A program made the position numbers and the translations under genes. A model generated the notes under the pieces. That model was given only the letters and a program-made list of their open reading frames with translations, was not told where the DNA came from and did no database searches. A stretch of DNA of 64,000 nucleotides from Bacillus alkalicellulosilyticus (GTDB taxonomy: Bacteria; Bacillota; Bacilli; Bacillales; Bacillaceae_F). This document shows, piece after piece, positions 9,590 through 17,516 of the stretch. Every line of letters begins with the position of its first letter. The first letter of the stretch is position 1. Location of the stretch: assembly GCF_002019795.1 (NCBI RefSeq), contig NZ_KV917381.1, forward strand, positions 3,132,068 through 3,196,067, read 5' to 3'.

Positions 9590-9797
9590 CTGAACTCCTC
9601 CTTAATAGGGTATTTTTTCAAACTAAGCTTGGTTAAGCTAGAAACATTTCGCACTGTTAAACTAATTCGTTGAAAAAAGGAGCCCTGTTTAAGTAATAAA
9701 ACCAGTTAACTTAAGTGTATCACATTTTTCCTATTTTGTATTAAATCCCCTTTAAATATCCAGTCATCCATTGTGACTTCATTTCTTTAATATAACT

Positions 9798-9848
9798 AAA
9801 GAGACTTGGACAAAAGGTTGCTTTTTACCCTTTTGTCCAAGTCTCTTT
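9798..9848. repeat. Hairpin of the GGACAAAAGG family, copy 2
   Basis: AAAGAGACTTGGACAAAAGG and its complement form a 20-bp perfect stem around an 11-base loop. It lies between the NTF2-fold gene and ylqH, and could end ylqH transcripts. Confidence 0.75.
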
Positions 9849-9867
9849 ACCTTTTGGTCCAGTCCCT

Positions 9868-10152
9868 TTATTTTGTCTTTGATGTATGTTGGTCAAGTTG
9901 GTAGACAAACGCAAATACTTCCGCAACGACGCTGTATAATTCAGTTGGTATGGTTTCATTTATTTCTAGCTTTGCTAATAGTTCGACCAGTGAACGGTCT
10001 TCTTGAATAGGTAAGTTATGCTTTTCGGCAAGTGCAATGATTTCATCGGCCACTATACCTTTTCCTTTGGCGATAACTTTCGGAGCGTCCTCTTTACCTT
10101 GGTTGTACTGAAGAGCAACAGCTTGTCTTTTCTTTGAATGGTCCATCTTCAT
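9868..10152 (-). CDS. ylqH: YlqH, orphan FlhB C-terminal-like (EscU/YscU family) protein
   Basis: A 94-residue protein matching only the cytoplasmic C-terminal domain of FlhB/YscU export-switch proteins (QAVALQYNQGKEDAPKVIAKGKG, then VELLAKLEINETIPTELYSVVAEVFAFVYQL). The membrane domain is absent, and the autocleavage NPTH site is replaced by KKRQ right where the similarity begins. The ATG at 10152 overlaps the ylqG stop as ATGA, with AAGGGGTGG ten bases upstream. Pairing with ylqG, whose C-terminus looks FliK-like, hints at a shared role, but no function is established to my knowledge. Confidence 0.85.
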   Translation of the reverse strand: MKMDHSKKRQAVALQYNQGKEDAPKVIAKGKGIVADEIIALAEKHNLPIQEDRSLVELLAKLEINETIPTELYSVVAEVFAFVYQLDQHTSKTK

Positions 10153-11744
10153 ATTTTAATATCCACCCCTTGATACGAGACTCTCGCTTGATAAGGATTT
10201 TTGACACCATTAGAAAGACTATTTTTTTCAATTGGTTGTACCTCTTTATCAACCGTTTTCCATGTAATCGTGGAGAGTTTATAATCCATTGAAAGTAACT
10301 TTTCTTTTAATACCGGGGTTAATCCTTCTAACAATAATGCAGGACGCACATGATCATTAAAAATGGTAATCGTGACAATTCTCTTTTGGATTTGAACATC
10401 AACAATCGTTTCATCTAGGCGCTCTAATTGAAGGTAGAATAAAATCCTACAGTGATTTTCATCAAATTGTCCATCTTCTGTTTTTTTCCCTTCCCACTGC
10501 ATCGTAAGGTCTGTTTGAAAGCTTCCAAGTTGAAGCGGGATTTGAATCACTGTCTGTGGAAGAGAACTAGTTTGGTCTAAGGCCATGAGTTGAGTTCCTG
10601 TTACACGCAATAACAATGCTTCAGCTTTCTTTTGTAGAAGGAGATCTCCTTCTTGTGTTGCCATTTGAATGAGGAGTGGTTTCAGTTGTTCGGTTGCCAT
10701 ACTCGGTTTTCCTTCTGCTAACAACTGTTTAGATAACATGTTTTCATATTGGAAACCAAACATTCGTAATGCTTGGGCTAAAATAGCCGGAACCCCAGTT
10801 TGATTTGAGAGTAGTGTTTTATCACTAACCATTTGAGTAAATGCGAGTTGTTCGGTTTTGCTTAATGGTTGTTGAGCTAATGAAAGGATTTGTTTATTTG
10901 CCTGTTCAATCCTAACCGCTTCTTGAGAAGCATTTATTGTCGACGGTCCAACTGATATGTCTCTTTGTTTTGGAATATCATTTTGTGAAATCCCTGTTCT
11001 TTGTAGTAAAGAAAGAGCACCTTCTCTCACTGATTCGTTCGAAGAAATCAGTAAGGTTTGAAGTCGTTCTACCGGGGAAGGTAGCTCGTTTTTAACCGTC
11101 AGTTCCTTGATGACTTGTTGCAACTGATGTAAGAGTGGTTGCGTTTGATTCAGCTTTGAACTTTGTTGAACCATCGTCACCAGTTCTTGTAATTGATTTA
11201 ATAAAGGCACATCTGTTTTCGTCTGATGAACAGCTTTTGCAATGTCAGCTGTAATTGGAAGGTTTTGTTGTAGTAATTGCTTGAGTACTTGTAAACCTTC
11301 CTGTTGCTTAAGTCCACTTTCCGACAATACCGTTTGAGCATTGGTGAGCAGTTCCTTTGTAAAAGGAATTTGTTCAGCAACGAAAAAACGAAGGATAGCA
11401 TCCGATGATTTTGTATAATCGATTCCTAGTGCTTGAAGCAATGATTGGGCCGATGATTGTGGTAACACTTGTCCACTTGTTTTATTTGGTTGATGCCCCT
11501 CAATAATTTTTAATTTTGGGATTCCAGCATCAGACTGTACTTGAAACCAGTAGGATAAACCAGCTGTCAAACCTACTTCAAGTCTTGCTGTCACATTCAT
11601 TGTTCCTAAAGTCAATAAGGCTAAATGATTAGGGAACAATCTTTTGACTTGTCCTTGGAATATCTGACCAGGACTTATATTTAATTGACGCGGCTGTGGG
11701 GAAGTGTTTTTTATAATTTCTCTTTGCTGTATAGATGAAAACAT
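10149..11744 (-). CDS. ylqG: YlqG-like protein with FliK-type C-terminal region
   Basis: A 531-residue, glutamine-rich protein of unclear function, in the position of B. subtilis ylqG. The N-terminus has a small beta-rich segment (LNISPGQIFQGQVKRLFPNHLALLTLG), the middle is low-complexity and helical with many Gln and Leu, and the last 130 residues (IQIPLQLGSFQTDLTMQWEGK, CRILFYLQLERLDETIVDVQ) resemble the C-terminal domain of flagellar hook-length control proteins. The start at 11744 follows AAAAAGGGGGAGAAG. It is translationally coupled to ylqH. FliK similarity is my inference from pattern, not a search result. Confidence 0.8.
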   Translation of the reverse strand: MFSSIQQREIIKNTSPQPRQLNISPGQIFQGQVKRLFPNHLALLTLGTMNVTARLEVGLTAGLSYWFQVQSDAGIPKLKIIEGHQPNKTSGQVLPQSSAQSLLQALGIDYTKSSDAILRFFVAEQIPFTKELLTNAQTVLSESGLKQQEGLQVLKQLLQQNLPITADIAKAVHQTKTDVPLLNQLQELVTMVQQSSKLNQTQPLLHQLQQVIKELTVKNELPSPVERLQTLLISSNESVREGALSLLQRTGISQNDIPKQRDISVGPSTINASQEAVRIEQANKQILSLAQQPLSKTEQLAFTQMVSDKTLLSNQTGVPAILAQALRMFGFQYENMLSKQLLAEGKPSMATEQLKPLLIQMATQEGDLLLQKKAEALLLRVTGTQLMALDQTSSLPQTVIQIPLQLGSFQTDLTMQWEGKKTEDGQFDENHCRILFYLQLERLDETIVDVQIQKRIVTITIFNDHVRPALLLEGLTPVLKEKLLSMDYKLSTITWKTVDKEVQPIEKNSLSNGVKNPYQARVSYQGVDIKI

Positions 11745-11766
11745 CTCTTCTCCCCCTTTTTCTTAG

Positions 11767-12540
11767 TTAAAACAATCGATTTTCGGTTAATTCCGTTATC
11801 GGACTAAAGCTTTTACGATGTTCTTCAATAATTCCATAAGTATGAATAGCTTTTAAATGGTCTTTCGTTCCATACCCCATGTTTCCTTCAAAACGGTATT
11901 GTGGAAATTTTTTGCCTAGGTTCTCCATGTATCTGTCTCTTGTTACTTTAGCAATAACTGAGCTTGCAGCAATACTAATACTTTTTTGGTCCCCTTTTAT
12001 TATTGATGTTTGAGGAATAGCTAATGGTAGTTTCATAGCATCAACTAGTAAATGTTCTGGTTTGGTCTGTAACGCTTGAATGGCTTCACACATTGCTTTA
12101 ATGGTAGCTTGATAGATATTAACATCATCAATCGTTTGCGCCGGAATTGAAGCAATTCCTACTGCTAAAGCCTTATCCATAATCACGTCATAAAAAGCAT
12201 CTCTTTTAGCTTTTGTTAGTTTTTTTGAATCTGTTAAGCCTGGTAAATAAAAATCAACAGGAAGAATTACGGCAGCACTGACAACTGGACCTGCAAGTGG
12301 TCCTCGTCCCACTTCATCGACTCCTGCAATGTATGTAACACCTTGCGTGAAAAGTGTTTGTTCATATGTCATCATAGCTATAAAATCATCGTGTAACTCT
12401 TGTTCTTTTTGTTTTTGTTTTTCATAGCGCTCTACTAGCTTTTGAACCCCAAGTCTATCATCTAATTTTAGCTCTGCAACAAAATCAACACTCACCTCTT
12501 CTGAGAATAGGGAGGCCTCGATTTCTTTGATTGTCTTCAT
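11767..12540 (-). CDS. rnhB: Ribonuclease HII
   Basis: Cleaves RNA in RNA-DNA hybrids and removes misincorporated ribonucleotides. The catalytic core begins at [17 protein letters not shown] with the Asp-Glu pair, and includes LLVDAMKL and the SIIKGD...[14 protein letters not shown] segment. As in B. subtilis there is an N-terminal extension of about 70 residues. The frame opens 11 codons earlier, but AAAGGTGG lies eight bases before the ATG at 12540, giving 257 residues. It sits between rbgA and ylqG in the conserved order. Confidence 0.95.
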   Translation of the reverse strand: MKTIKEIEASLFSEEVSVDFVAELKLDDRLGVQKLVERYEKQKQKEQELHDDFIAMMTYEQTLFTQGVTYIAGVDEVGRGPLAGPVVSAAVILPVDFYLPGLTDSKKLTKAKRDAFYDVIMDKALAVGIASIPAQTIDDVNIYQATIKAMCEAIQALQTKPEHLLVDAMKLPLAIPQTSIIKGDQKSISIAASSVIAKVTRDRYMENLGKKFPQYRFEGNMGYGTKDHLKAIHTYGIIEEHRKSFSPITELTENRLF

Positions 12541-12611
12541 TGTTATTTCCACCTTTACTATGTATATCGGCACATTATATATTACTTTAAGTTATCAGGG
12601 ATAGATGTTCA

Positions 12612-12648
12612 ATCTAAAATAAAAAAAGCGACAAAGTCGCCCTTTTTT
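12612..12648. terminator. Bidirectional terminator with GCGACAAAGTCGC core
   Basis: A short GCGAC/GTCGC stem around AAA lies between runs of A and T, so it can work in both directions. The same core occurs at 25577 and 37245. Confidence 0.7.
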
Positions 12649-12702
12649 AATTGCTTACCTCCATCTATAAGGTAACCAGTTTTTTCTTCTTTCTTATCCG
12701 TA

Positions 12703-12747
12703 AAAAAGGACACGACAGGTCATCTATTGACCTTTTAGTGTCCTTTT
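12703..12747 (-). terminator. Intrinsic terminator after rbgA
   Basis: Nested stem: AAAAGGACAC with GTGTCCTTTT, and inside it AGGTCA with TGACCT, followed by a T7 run in the minus direction. Confidence 0.8.
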
Positions 12748-12753
12748 AAGAAA

Positions 12754-13605
12754 CTACATTTGCGGAACTTCTTCAAGCGTAATTCGACCTAATGTACCCG
12801 AACGTAACTCACGAAGAATGATTTCAGCCGCTTTATCATAGTCAATATAGCCCCCAGGTAGAAGGCATCCTCTTTTTTTACCAATCTCATCAAAAACTTC
12901 AATGCTTTGTTCCGGTAATTCATCAAGTTTATAACGTTCTTGTAATACTTCAGGGTAGTGTTCCTTCACAAAATTAATGACAAACAAAGCGATATCTTGG
13001 AAATCTAAGAGCTCGTCCTTTATTGCTCCGGTTGCCGCCAATCGGAACCCAATGCTTTGGTCCTCAAACTTCGGCCACAAAATACCTGGTGTATCAAGTA
13101 ACTCTAACTCCTTACCAACCTTTATCCATTGTTGGCGCTTTGTAATCCCAGGTCGGTCTCCCGTCTGAGCCATTTTTTTAATCGCTAGTCGGTTGATTAA
13201 CGTACTTTTTCCTACGTTTGGTATCCCAAGTATCATTGCTCGAATTGCACGAGGCTTCATTCCTCGCGATTTCATTTTATCAAGCATCGCTGAGGCTAAC
13301 TCCTGACAAGCACCCGCAATCGCCGGTACACCTTTACCTGTCTGACTGTTAATTGACAATACTTTACTGCCTTTTGCTTCAAAAAAACGAACCCACTTTT
13401 CTGTTTCCCTTGGATCAGCTAAATCCGCTTTATTTAATAAAACCAATCGCGGCTTATGAGCCACGATTTCGTCGATCATTGGGTTCCTTGAAGACAATGG
13501 AACTCTTGCGTCTAGTAACTCAATAACCACATCTATTAGTTTTAACTTTTCTGTAACTTCTCGGCGTGCCTTGGCCATATGACCTGGAAACCATTGAATA
13601 GTCAC
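12754..13605 (-). CDS. rbgA: Ribosome biogenesis GTPase RbgA (YlqF)
   Basis: Circularly permuted GTPase needed for late 50S subunit assembly. Motifs appear in permuted order: G4 NKAD at 58-61, G1 GIPNVGKST at 127-135, G3 DTPG at 171-174, with an RNA-binding C-terminal domain. I start it at the GTG at 13605 ([10 protein letters not shown], 283 residues): GGTGG is eight bases upstream and the N-terminus then matches B. subtilis RbgA; the frame also contains a GTG four codons earlier. Only 12 bases separate it from lepB, so they form one operon. Confidence 0.95.
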   Translation of the reverse strand: MTIQWFPGHMAKARREVTEKLKLIDVVIELLDARVPLSSRNPMIDEIVAHKPRLVLLNKADLADPRETEKWVRFFEAKGSKVLSINSQTGKGVPAIAGACQELASAMLDKMKSRGMKPRAIRAMILGIPNVGKSTLINRLAIKKMAQTGDRPGITKRQQWIKVGKELELLDTPGILWPKFEDQSIGFRLAATGAIKDELLDFQDIALFVINFVKEHYPEVLQERYKLDELPEQSIEVFDEIGKKRGCLLPGGYIDYDKAAEIILRELRSGTLGRITLEEVPQM

Positions 13606-13617
13606 GGTGTTAACCAC

Positions 13618-14172
13618 CTACCTCGCAATACGTATTTCTGAGAACGGCCAAAATACAATATTGGCCTTTCCTACAACATCTTCTTCATTAATTAAACCAA
13701 TATCTCTACTATCTAAGCTATGTTGACGATTATCGCCCATAACGAAAAGATATCCTTCTGGCACAATCATTTCATTTGTTACTTCTTCTAATGAAAAATC
13801 ATATGTAAGCCTTCCGCCATTTAATTGCTCTTTTAACTCTTCTAAATAAGGCTCATCTAATGGCTCACCATTAATAAATAACATATCCTCTTTGTACACA
13901 ATTGAATCTCCTGGTAATCCAATGACTCTTTTTATATAGTCTTTTTCTTCGTTTGCATGAAAAACAATAATATCAAATCGTTCTGGTTCTCCAATAGTGT
14001 AGCCGATTTTATTAACGATCATGCGGTCACTATGATTTAAGGTTGGCATCATCGATTGACCTTCTACTACAATGGGAGCAAATAAAAAAAATCGGATTAC
14101 AACTGCAAGCAATAAAGCAATGATTAATGCTTTTGCCCATTCTAATGTTTCACTACTTTTTCCCCTTGCCAT
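13618..14172 (-). CDS. lepB: Type I signal peptidase
   Basis: Membrane-bound peptidase that removes signal peptides from secreted proteins (SipS/SipT type). One N-terminal membrane anchor spans about 13-33. The Ser-Lys catalytic dyad is Ser40 (VEGQSMMPTL) and Lys81 (DYIKRVIGLPGD). The third family box GDNRQHSLDSRDIG follows. At 184 residues it is a prokaryotic-type enzyme, not the ER-type SipW. Its place between rplS and rbgA is common in bacilli, although B. subtilis itself lacks it there. Confidence 0.95.
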   Translation of the reverse strand: MARGKSSETLEWAKALIIALLLAVVIRFFLFAPIVVEGQSMMPTLNHSDRMIVNKIGYTIGEPERFDIIVFHANEEKDYIKRVIGLPGDSIVYKEDMLFINGEPLDEPYLEELKEQLNGGRLTYDFSLEEVTNEMIVPEGYLFVMGDNRQHSLDSRDIGLINEEDVVGKANIVFWPFSEIRIAR

Positions 14173-14229
14173 TCGAACTCCTCCAACTGTCTAAACTTTA
14201 TATTAATCTATGCAGATTTTACTACTTTT

Positions 14230-14290
14230 CATGCAAAAAAAAGCAACATATGCTCTTTTTTAGAAGCGATGAGCGTTGTATTTTTTATTA
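14230..14290 (+). repeat. Terminator-like hairpin plus truncated structured repeat (E9)
   Basis: A hairpin flanked by A and T runs (AAAAAGCA with TGCTCTTTTT) is followed by AGAAGCGATGAGCG, the left end of the structured repeat. The rest of the element is missing. Confidence 0.5.
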
Positions 14291-14315
14291 TAACAGGTTT
14301 TCTTCATAAATAAGG

Positions 14316-14347
14316 GCAAAAAAGGAGCTTGAATAAACAAGCCCCTC
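14316..14347 (-). terminator. Intrinsic terminator after rplS
   Basis: In the minus direction AGGGGCTTG and CAAGCTCCT pair around a short loop, followed by T6. Confidence 0.85.
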
Positions 14348-14352
14348 TTTCA

Positions 14353-14700
14353 TTATCTTCGGATTTCTTTAATACGGGCGGCTTTACCACGTAGGTTACG
14401 TAGGTAGTAAAGTTTAGCACGACGTACTTTACCGCGACGCTTCACTTCGATCTTAGCGATTTTCGGTGAATGTAATGGGAATGTACGTTCAACACCTACA
14501 CCGTAAGAGATTTTACGCGCAGTGAAAGTTTCACTTACACCAGTTCCTCGACGTTTGATTACAACACCTTCAAACACCTGAATACGTTCACGAGTACCCT
14601 CGATAACTTTCACGTGTACTAAAAGCGTGTCCCCAGGACGAAACTCAGGAAGATCAGAACGTAATTGCTCTTTTGTAATTTCACGGATAATGTTGTTCAT
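14353..14700 (-). CDS. rplS: 50S ribosomal protein L19
   Basis: Ribosomal protein of the large subunit near the 30S-50S interface. The 115 residues match L19 throughout ([70 protein letters not shown]). The ATG at 14700 follows GGAGGGG. It has its own promoter and a structured leader in the 146-base gap after trmD, and a strong terminator after the stop, so it can be expressed apart from trmD. Confidence 0.98.
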   Translation of the reverse strand: MNNIIREITKEQLRSDLPEFRPGDTLLVHVKVIEGTRERIQVFEGVVIKRRGTGVSETFTARKISYGVGVERTFPLHSPKIAKIEVKRRGKVRRAKLYYLRNLRGKAARIKEIRR

Positions 14701-14779
14701 CGTATAATTCCCCTCCTTCCAGACAGATGCTCTTTCCAGTATATCTGCAGCGGAACATCGTATTCAGGCCTAAGCCACA
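14701..14779 (-). ncRNA. Putative L19 leader (autoregulatory 5' UTR of rplS)
   Basis: The transcript from the predicted promoter carries CGATGTTCCGCTGCAGAT...GAGCATCTGTCTGGAAGGAGG. GCAGAT pairs with ATCTGT in a stem whose end touches the ribosome binding site. Position and the GTTCCGCTGC element agree with my memory of the Bacillales L19 leader motif. Not verified against a covariance model. Confidence 0.55.
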
Positions 14780-14785
14780 AAATGA

Positions 14786-14814
14786 ATCATACCATAAATG
14801 GCATAGAAGAGCAA
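14786..14814 (-). promoter_or_regulatory. Predicted sigma-A promoter for rplS
   Basis: TTGCTC, a 17-base spacer, then TATGAT with an extended TG. It lies inside the trmD-rplS gap. Confidence 0.6.
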
Positions 14815-14846
14815 GTGCATTTCATAGAGTGAGTGCTTCTTTTCAG

Positions 14847-15521
14847 TTACTCTTGCAAAAGATCTGGTCTTCTCGTTTTAGTCCGTTCTAGCGCTTGTTC
14901 CCGACGCCATTCTTTGATTTTTTCATGGTGTCCTGATAGTAACACATCTGGGACCTTCATTCCTCTAAAATCTGCCGGTCTTGTGTATTGAGGATGTTCT
15001 AGTAACCCTGTGGAAAAAGAATCTGTAACCGCAGACGTTTCATTTCCAAGAACACCAGGTAACAACCGAGTCACACTATCGGTTATGACCATTGCACCAA
15101 GTTCTCCTCCGGTTAGAACATAGTCACCAATTGAAATTTCATCAGTGACTAAATACTCACGGATTCGTTCATCATAGCCTTCATAGTGACCACATAGTAA
15201 AATCAGATGCTCTTCCCTCGCTAATTCTTCTGCTTTTTTTTGGGTATAACGCTCTCCTTGTGGACAGAGAAGAATTACCCTTGGGTTTGCTTGTCCTCTT
15301 ATATCATCAACTGCATCAAACAAAGGTTGTGGCATCAAAACCATCCCTGCTCCTCCACCGTAAGGATAGTCGTCTACTTTCTTATGTTTGCTTTCTGTAT
15401 AGTCACGAAAATTTACGACTTGATAAGAGACAGCTCCTTTATCTTGTGCCTGTTTAAGCATAGACGTACCGAATACACCAGAAAACATCTCTGGGAAAAG
15501 CGTTAAAATATCAATTCTCAT
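14847..15521 (-). CDS. trmD: tRNA (guanine-N1-)-methyltransferase TrmD
   Basis: SPOUT-class enzyme that methylates G37 next to the anticodon to prevent frameshifting. [13 protein letters not shown], the knot region [33 protein letters not shown] and the catalytic-loop Asp in the C-terminal part are present. At 224 residues it is somewhat shorter than B. subtilis TrmD (about 243), with the C-terminus trimmed after RRPDLLQE. It overlaps the rimM stop as ATGA, so translation is coupled. The rpsP-rimM-trmD-rplS group is highly conserved. Confidence 0.97.
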   Translation of the reverse strand: MRIDILTLFPEMFSGVFGTSMLKQAQDKGAVSYQVVNFRDYTESKHKKVDDYPYGGGAGMVLMPQPLFDAVDDIRGQANPRVILLCPQGERYTQKKAEELAREEHLILLCGHYEGYDERIREYLVTDEISIGDYVLTGGELGAMVITDSVTRLLPGVLGNETSAVTDSFSTGLLEHPQYTRPADFRGMKVPDVLLSGHHEKIKEWRREQALERTKTRRPDLLQE

Positions 15522-16048
15522 AATAAACCCTCAAGTAAGTGAATTTTAACTATCTTTTGTTTTACATCCACTTCTTTTACGACAGAGTCAATGTAAGGAA
15601 TTAAAATATCTTTTCCCCCTGATTTACTTTGAATGACCCACACATCATTGGCACCTGGAGATAAAATCTCTTTTATTTTCCCCAACTCTTCGCCTTCTTC
15701 TGTAAACACTACACATCCAATAATCTCATGATAGTAGTATTCGTGCTCATCTAACTCTCCTAATTCACTTTCTTCTACTTTTAAGAGTCCACCTTTAAAA
15801 GGCTCTACTTGACTAATATTGTGATATTCTTCGAACTGAAGGAGGTCAAAATTTTTATGTTTTCTATGAGCTGATACAGTAACTCGTATGAGGTCCTTTG
15901 TTGTTTTACTGCCAGGAGGTTCAATATATAACCTTTTCCCTACCTCAAACCGTTCTTCTTCAAAATCAGTGGTGGAAATGACTCTAATTTCTCCACGGAT
16001 GCCATGTGTATTTACTATTTTTCCTACCCTATACCAATTCGTCATCAT
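15518..16048 (-). CDS. rimM: 16S rRNA processing protein RimM
   Basis: 30S assembly factor acting on the head domain with S19. The 176-residue protein has the N-terminal barrel ([18 protein letters not shown]) and the PRC-barrel segment with [12 protein letters not shown] and LIPYIDSVV. Two ATGs are adjacent at 16048 and 16045; AAGG lies eight bases before the first. Its start overlaps the end of ylqD by 20 bases and its end overlaps trmD. Confidence 0.96.
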   Translation of the reverse strand: MMTNWYRVGKIVNTHGIRGEIRVISTTDFEEERFEVGKRLYIEPPGSKTTKDLIRVTVSAHRKHKNFDLLQFEEYHNISQVEPFKGGLLKVEESELGELDEHEYYYHEIIGCVVFTEEGEELGKIKEILSPGANDVWVIQSKSGGKDILIPYIDSVVKEVDVKQKIVKIHLLEGLL

Positions 16049-16454
16049 TTACCCTACCTTCACGTATTTCATGGACAATGCCATCTTTAATAATGATTTC
16101 AGATTGTGCCAACATAGTGTCCCAGTGGTCGCCTTTTCTAATATCACAAACGGTTTCAACCGTGCCATCTTTTAGTTCTGTTCCTAGCTCTAGTTTATGG
16201 AGTTGATGGCGTTTAAAATCAACGGATTGAAGCTTTTCTTCCCTCTGTCTAATTTCTTCTTTAAAGCTCTTTCGTATTTGTCTTTGTCTTTCTTGGTTGC
16301 TGGTATGCTGTTTTTGATTTTTTTGGAGTTGGAATGTTAACTGCTCCAATTCTTTTATGTATTGTTCCTCTTCCTCTGCTAATTGCTTGAGTAAGAGTTG
16401 TTTTCGTTTTTCAGTAAGAACTTGCTTTACAATGACCGTTTTAATGATTTTCAT
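16029..16454 (-). CDS. ylqD: YlqD family coiled-coil protein
   Basis: A 141-residue protein with the YlqD N-terminus ([18 protein letters not shown]), a long Lys/Glu/Gln-rich coiled coil (about 15-85), then a small C-terminal domain with [20 protein letters not shown]. Function unknown; always found beside rimM in bacilli. The frame contains earlier starts, but GAGG lies six bases before the ATG at 16454, which also gives the N-terminus seen in B. subtilis. It is separated from khpA by a 425-base repeat-filled gap. Confidence 0.88.
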   Translation of the reverse strand: MKIIKTVIVKQVLTEKRKQLLLKQLAEEEEQYIKELEQLTFQLQKNQKQHTSNQERQRQIRKSFKEEIRQREEKLQSVDFKRHQLHKLELGTELKDGTVETVCDIRKGDHWDTMLAQSEIIIKDGIVHEIREGRVNDDELV

Positions 16455-16640
16455 CATACACCTCAATTAGTCCGTCGTCATTCTTCCACTATTTTACCTG
16501 AATAGATAAAGACGGGACAAGTAGAAGTATTTTTAAAAAGAAACTCTACGTATGGTAGTTGGTCATCTATTAGTCTTATACTCCCCATCATAAAGTAGGA
16601 TATATGCTATAAAATTTAGAAAAAAGCATAAACCGAGGGC
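16455..16640. other. Upstream region of ylqD, nothing recognised
   Basis: AT-rich leader without a coding sequence; no promoter could be picked with confidence. The remaining bases up to khpA are taken by repeats and the khpA terminator, listed separately. Confidence 0.4.
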
Positions 16641-16678
16641 ACTGAAAAAGTTCGTTTTTTACTTTTACAGTGCCCTCG
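16635..16678. repeat. Hairpin of the CACTGAAAAAGTT family, copy 1
   Basis: GAGGGCACTGAAAAAGTT pairs with ACTTTTACAGTGCCCTC across a short loop. It abuts repeat E5. A second copy lies on the other side of E5, and a third at 49158. Confidence 0.65.
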
Positions 16679-16767
16679 AAGCAATGAGCTTAACCGTTGC
16701 TATTTTTAAAGGCCTGTTACGAGTGCGTTTCTCGTAGCAGGCGGGCAACGAGTGGAGCCATTGCAAC
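16678..16767 (+). repeat. Structured intergenic repeat, copy E5
   Basis: All three helices are intact. P1 GCAATG with CATTGC; P2 CGTTGC with GCAACG; P3 GCCTGTTACGAG with CTCGTAGCAGGC around loop TGCGTTT. The first internal-loop motif is drifted (AGCTTAACC); the second is GAGTGGAGC. Confidence 0.8.
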
Positions 16768-16774
16768 CATAATC

Positions 16775-16816
16775 AAAGGCATTGAAAAAGTTGGTTTGTA
16801 CTTTTTCAGTGGCCTC
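16775..16816. repeat. Hairpin of the CACTGAAAAAGTT family, copy 2
   Basis: AGGCATTGAAAAAGT and ACTTTTTCAGTGGCCT form a stem with one G-T pair and a small bulge. Together with copy 1 it brackets E5. Confidence 0.6.
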
Positions 16817-16850
16817 GCATAAACCGTACTTTTCAGTAATTTTACATTAC

Positions 16851-16881
16851 AAAAAAAGAGAGGCAATAGCCCCTCTTTTTT
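16851..16881 (-). terminator. Intrinsic terminator after khpA
   Basis: GAGGGGC and GCCTCTC pair around TATT and are followed by T7 in the minus direction. The left end touches the khpA stop codon. Confidence 0.75.
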
Positions 16882-17110
16882 ACTCAACAATATCTAAACG
16901 AACTCGTTTGTTTTCGTTAAGAGCTGCTGCATGTACGACAGAACGAATTGCTTTCGCAACACGACCTTGCTTTCCAATGACCTTGCCCATATCATCAGCA
17001 TGGACTGAAAGCTTGACTATCATACCTTTTTCATCTTCAATTTCTTTCACATTCACATCATCGGGATAATCAACAAGAGCTTTTGTGATATGTTCAATTA
17101 ACTCTTTCAT
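16880..17110 (-). CDS. khpA: KH-domain RNA-binding protein KhpA (YlqC)
   Basis: Small RNA-binding protein linked in Firmicutes to KhpB and to cell-wall and cell-length control. The 76 residues are a single type II KH domain with the conserved GKVIGKQGRVAKAIRSVV loop. The frame reaches a TTG at 17125, but AAGGGA lies five bases before the ATG at 17110, so I start there. It is 35 bases downstream of rpsP and ends in its own terminator. Confidence 0.95.
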   Translation of the reverse strand: MKELIEHITKALVDYPDDVNVKEIEDEKGMIVKLSVHADDMGKVIGKQGRVAKAIRSVVHAAALNENKRVRLDIVE

Positions 17111-17145
17111 TGCATTCCCTTCCAATCCTTATCCGTAGTTACGAA

Positions 17146-17418
17146 TTATTTTTGGTTTTTTGCATTGTGAAGCTTTTCCATTAAACCTTGTTTCGAAAAA
17201 AGATTACGAACTGTGTCAGAAGGTTTTGCACCTTTTAACATCCAGTCTAACGCACGTTCTTCTTTAAGGTTAACTTGAGCTGGTTGAGTAACTGGGTTAT
17301 ATGTTCCAATTTCCTCAATAAAGCGACCGTCACGCGGAGCGCGAGAATCTGCTACTACTACACGATAGAATGGGGACTTTTTAGATCCCATACGTTTTAA
17401 ACGAATTTTAACTGCCAT
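17146..17418 (-). CDS. rpsP: 30S ribosomal protein S16
   Basis: Small-subunit ribosomal protein, 90 residues from [42 protein letters not shown] onward (the family signature). GGAGGTG lies eight bases before the ATG at 17418; the frame extension to 17445 is not used. A promoter with TTGAAA is visible upstream, in the gap after ffh, so rpsP-khpA can be transcribed separately from ffh. Confidence 0.98.
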   Translation of the reverse strand: MAVKIRLKRMGSKKSPFYRVVVADSRAPRDGRFIEEIGTYNPVTQPAQVNLKEERALDWMLKGAKPSDTVRNLFSKQGLMEKLHNAKNQK

Positions 17419-17453
17419 TCGTTGTACACCTCCAAATGATTTCACAATAATTT

Positions 17454-17482
17454 ATATTATAGTAATTTTCTCTAGCTTTCAA
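17454..17482 (-). promoter_or_regulatory. Predicted sigma-A promoter for rpsP
   Basis: TTGAAA is followed after 17 bases by TAATAT, or after 15 bases by TATAAT; the two overlap. Confidence 0.55.
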
Positions 17483-17516
17483 CTAGGAAAAATGAATAAC
17501 TAACATTTACCTTACC

